Source: Prochlorococcus sp. scB243_495K23 (GTDB lineage: Bacteria > Cyanobacteriota > Cyanobacteriia > PCC-6307 > Cyanobiaceae). Taken from it: a stretch of 64,000 nt of DNA. The stretch is from contig JFLW01000086.1 in the NCBI GenBank assembly GCA_000635495.1, forward strand, positions 62,001 to 126,000, written 5' to 3'. Under the pieces are notes generated by a model. That model made no database searches. It worked only from the letters and a program-made list of their open reading frames with translations, and had not been told where the DNA came from. The position numbers and the translations under genes were made by a program. The number at the start of each line of letters is the position of its first letter. Position 1 is the first letter of the stretch. Positions 63,004 through 64,000 of this stretch are shown here, piece by piece.

Positions 63004-63111
63004 ATGGAAAAATCATTTCTAAATTTCATTTATTGGATCTTGGTAAAGTCAGCTGAAAGTTACTACGGAGATTCATTAAAAACAGAAGTACCACATACAC
63101 CTTATTTTTAA
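63004..63111 (+). CDS. Small MEK...YW...SAES protein, paralogue of the gene at 58.2 kb
   Basis: The ATG-initiated 35-residue product (MEKSFLNFIYWILVKSAESY, then YGDSLKTEVP) aligns with the product encoded at 58199-58318. AAGGAAAGG lies about 18 bases before the start. It probably forms a membrane-associated helix. Function unknown. Confidence 0.7.
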   Translation: MEKSFLNFIYWILVKSAESYYGDSLKTEVPHTPYF

Positions 63112-63178
63112 TTTTTGCGGACTTTAACTTTTAATATTAGATCTCTAGTTTGAGATCTATTAGTTTGGAATTAATTTA

Positions 63179-63337
63179 TCAAAAAACACAATATGGGTTA
63201 CTTATAGATTCTCTACAAAATATTCTCTTAAGTTGAATTTCTTTTAGTGATTGTGAATAGATTTTAGCGGTAAGGATCGCTCCAAAATTAACTAAAATTA
63301 TAATTAGAAGAAGTAGCTCAATTGCGAGGTTGGTCAT
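63179..63337 (-). CDS. Small membrane protein of 52 residues
   Basis: The product has a hydrophobic first half (LAIELLLLIIILVNFGAILT) and a charged tail with two Cys (IFCRESISNPYCVF). It follows the twin-CX3C gene on the same strand by 77 bases and may share its transcript. Function unknown. Confidence 0.58.
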   Translation of the reverse strand: MTNLAIELLLLIIILVNFGAILTAKIYSQSLKEIQLKRIFCRESISNPYCVF

Positions 63338-63414
63338 AAGATTACCCTCCTTAAATCTATATAAAAACTCTATAAGGTCAAAATAGTTATTGAATAGAGT
63401 TTAAATTCCTATTT

Positions 63415-63579
63415 TTAACCATCGAAATTCTCTGGTAATAATCTAGGTTCACAATTTTCGACGCATTCGTCTAGAGACTTTTTACTATTACTCTTAATTT
63501 CGCAACTACGAAGACAATCATAAAAGGCATACTTTGGATCTAATTCATTTTTGAATTGTTTATTTCTAAATGTATTCAT
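63415..63579 (-). CDS. Small twin CX3C protein of 54 residues
   Basis: The product contains DCLRSCEIKSNSKKSLDECV followed by ENC, Cys spaced C-x3-C-x12-C-x3-C. The arrangement is like that of the product encoded at 46278. The ATG lies 2 bases after the stop of the upstream NNT-WLD gene, so they are coupled. Function unknown; disulfide hairpin or metal binding is possible. Confidence 0.7.
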   Translation of the reverse strand: MNTFRNKQFKNELDPKYAFYDCLRSCEIKSNSKKSLDECVENCEPRLLPENFDG

Positions 63580-63581
63580 GA

Positions 63582-63689
63582 TCAAACTCCCTTTGATTTT
63601 TTTTCAAGTTGATTAATTAATTTATCCAACCAAAGAGTGTTGTTGATCTTTTTTGTGTCTTTAAAGTATTTCGTTTTGAACGTACTCAT
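63582..63689 (-). CDS. Small NNTxWLDxLIN protein, 35 residues
   Basis: The product starts MSTFKTKYFKDTKKI and continues NNTLWLDKLINQLEKKSKG. It matches the product encoded at 62660-62779 in the MST start and the NNT-WLD-LIN block. It is the first gene of a leftward small-gene run that continues with the twin CX3C gene. Function unknown. Confidence 0.66.
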   Translation of the reverse strand: MSTFKTKYFKDTKKINNTLWLDKLINQLEKKSKGV

Positions 63690-63806
63690 GTAATTATCCC
63701 TCAATCAGTTGGTCCAACATAGAGGTGCTTATTGAAATTTCCTAGAGCAAAAATACTGATTGTGAATATAGTGAAATATTTAAAACTGATTAATTTATAG
63801 TTTATA

Positions 63807-63876
63807 TTTTAGGTATTACAACTCTTGATTCTTGTATATAACTCATACTAAATAATTTCTAAAAAGAAGGTTAATT
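63807..63876 (+). promoter_or_regulatory. Duplicated promoter-like block, copy 2
   Basis: TTTTAGGTATT is followed by CTTGATT and, 15 bases later, TACTAAA, then an AAGAAGG ribosome-binding site 7 bases before the ATG at 63877. It corresponds to the block at 60461-60536 in order and spacing. Confidence 0.6.
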
Positions 63877-64000
63877 ATGACTTACGGAAATCTAATTAAA
63901 AATAAAATTCAACATGCATTTGGTGGTTTGTTTGATACGTTATCAATTAAGAGAAAACTAACTGATGCTCAAATGGAATGTATGCAATTCGGTATTTGCG
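63877..64000 (+). CDS. Small hypothetical protein, cut by the window edge
   Basis: The frame begins MTYGNLIKNKIQHAFGGLFD, is still open at the right edge, and shows Cys in MECMQFGIC. Forty-one codons are visible. It is placed behind the second copy of the duplicated promoter block, like the tiny membrane protein gene at 60537. Function unknown. Confidence 0.6.
   Translation, partial: MTYGNLIKNKIQHAFGGLFDTLSIKRKLTDAQMECMQFGIC

Noticed and set aside
1..64000. CRISPR array, IS element or prophage
   Set aside because: No regularly spaced repeats, no transposase or integrase frame, and no phage structural gene were found; the only notable direct repeat is the 18-base tandem at 46055.

Overview
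The window looks like chromosome of a high-light-adapted Prochlorococcus (marine picocyanobacterium). It is very AT-rich and gene-dense. It carries kaiB and kaiC with no kaiA between kaiB and rplU, the cyanobacterial kinase nblS, the photosystem II S4 protein gene, petF, several high-light-inducible (hli) genes, a lipid A gene cluster, and many very small membrane-protein genes. No rRNA, CRISPR array, transposase or integrase was seen. There is one tRNA, tRNA-Val(GAC).

Positions 1-39.4 kb are mostly housekeeping core. From the left: the end of plsY; pyrF-tyrS-DUF1825; a GIY-YIG protein; pepA; then a long leftward run purC-bamA-lpxC-fabZ-lpxA-lpxB-msrA (outer-membrane biogenesis, several genes overlapping); purD-nblS rightward; kaiC-kaiB leftward; rplU-rpmA; a methyltransferase; truB; a SpoIID-like protein; RNase Z; a pentapeptide lumenal protein; petF; prmA-serA; the PSII S4 gene; tRNA-Val; a DUF1295-like membrane protein and a PNPOx-like flavoprotein; a DoxX protein; an unusual photolyase-like protein; an isolated NAD-ligase adenylation domain; an SDR; murD; pirin; DUF1643; DUF2214; a GAF protein; and an HI0933-type flavoprotein.

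From about 39.5 kb to the right edge the architecture changes. Genes become short (commonly 30-110 codons), the gaps widen, and most products have no recognisable family. Recognisable items are an EamA transporter, a small cupin, DUF805, two membrane fatty-acid desaturases, a DUF938 methyltransferase, three HLIPs, an LptF/LptG permease, a second DoxX protein, an NTF2-like protein, a cupin-like protein and a LOG-family protein. This resembles a flexible stress-response region: desaturases plus HLIPs suggest membrane and photosystem protection (inference).

The most interesting signals are in that right half. (1) Intergenic blocks, richer in GC than their flanks, fold into consecutive hairpins and look like undescribed small RNAs, at about 57.36-57.51, 51.29-51.37 and 58.02-58.09 kb. 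(2) Tiny-protein families occur in two or more copies within the window: Cys-rich C-x8-C-x3-C proteins, MEK-YW-SAES-YG proteins, NNT-WLD-LIN proteins and DxxDQDGG membrane proteins. (3) A promoter-like block is duplicated ahead of two small-gene clusters. (4) A chain of minute membrane-protein genes is coupled by overlapping stop/start codons. In the core half, the photolyase-like protein appears circularly permuted and the ligase-like protein ends exactly at nucleotidyltransferase motif V.
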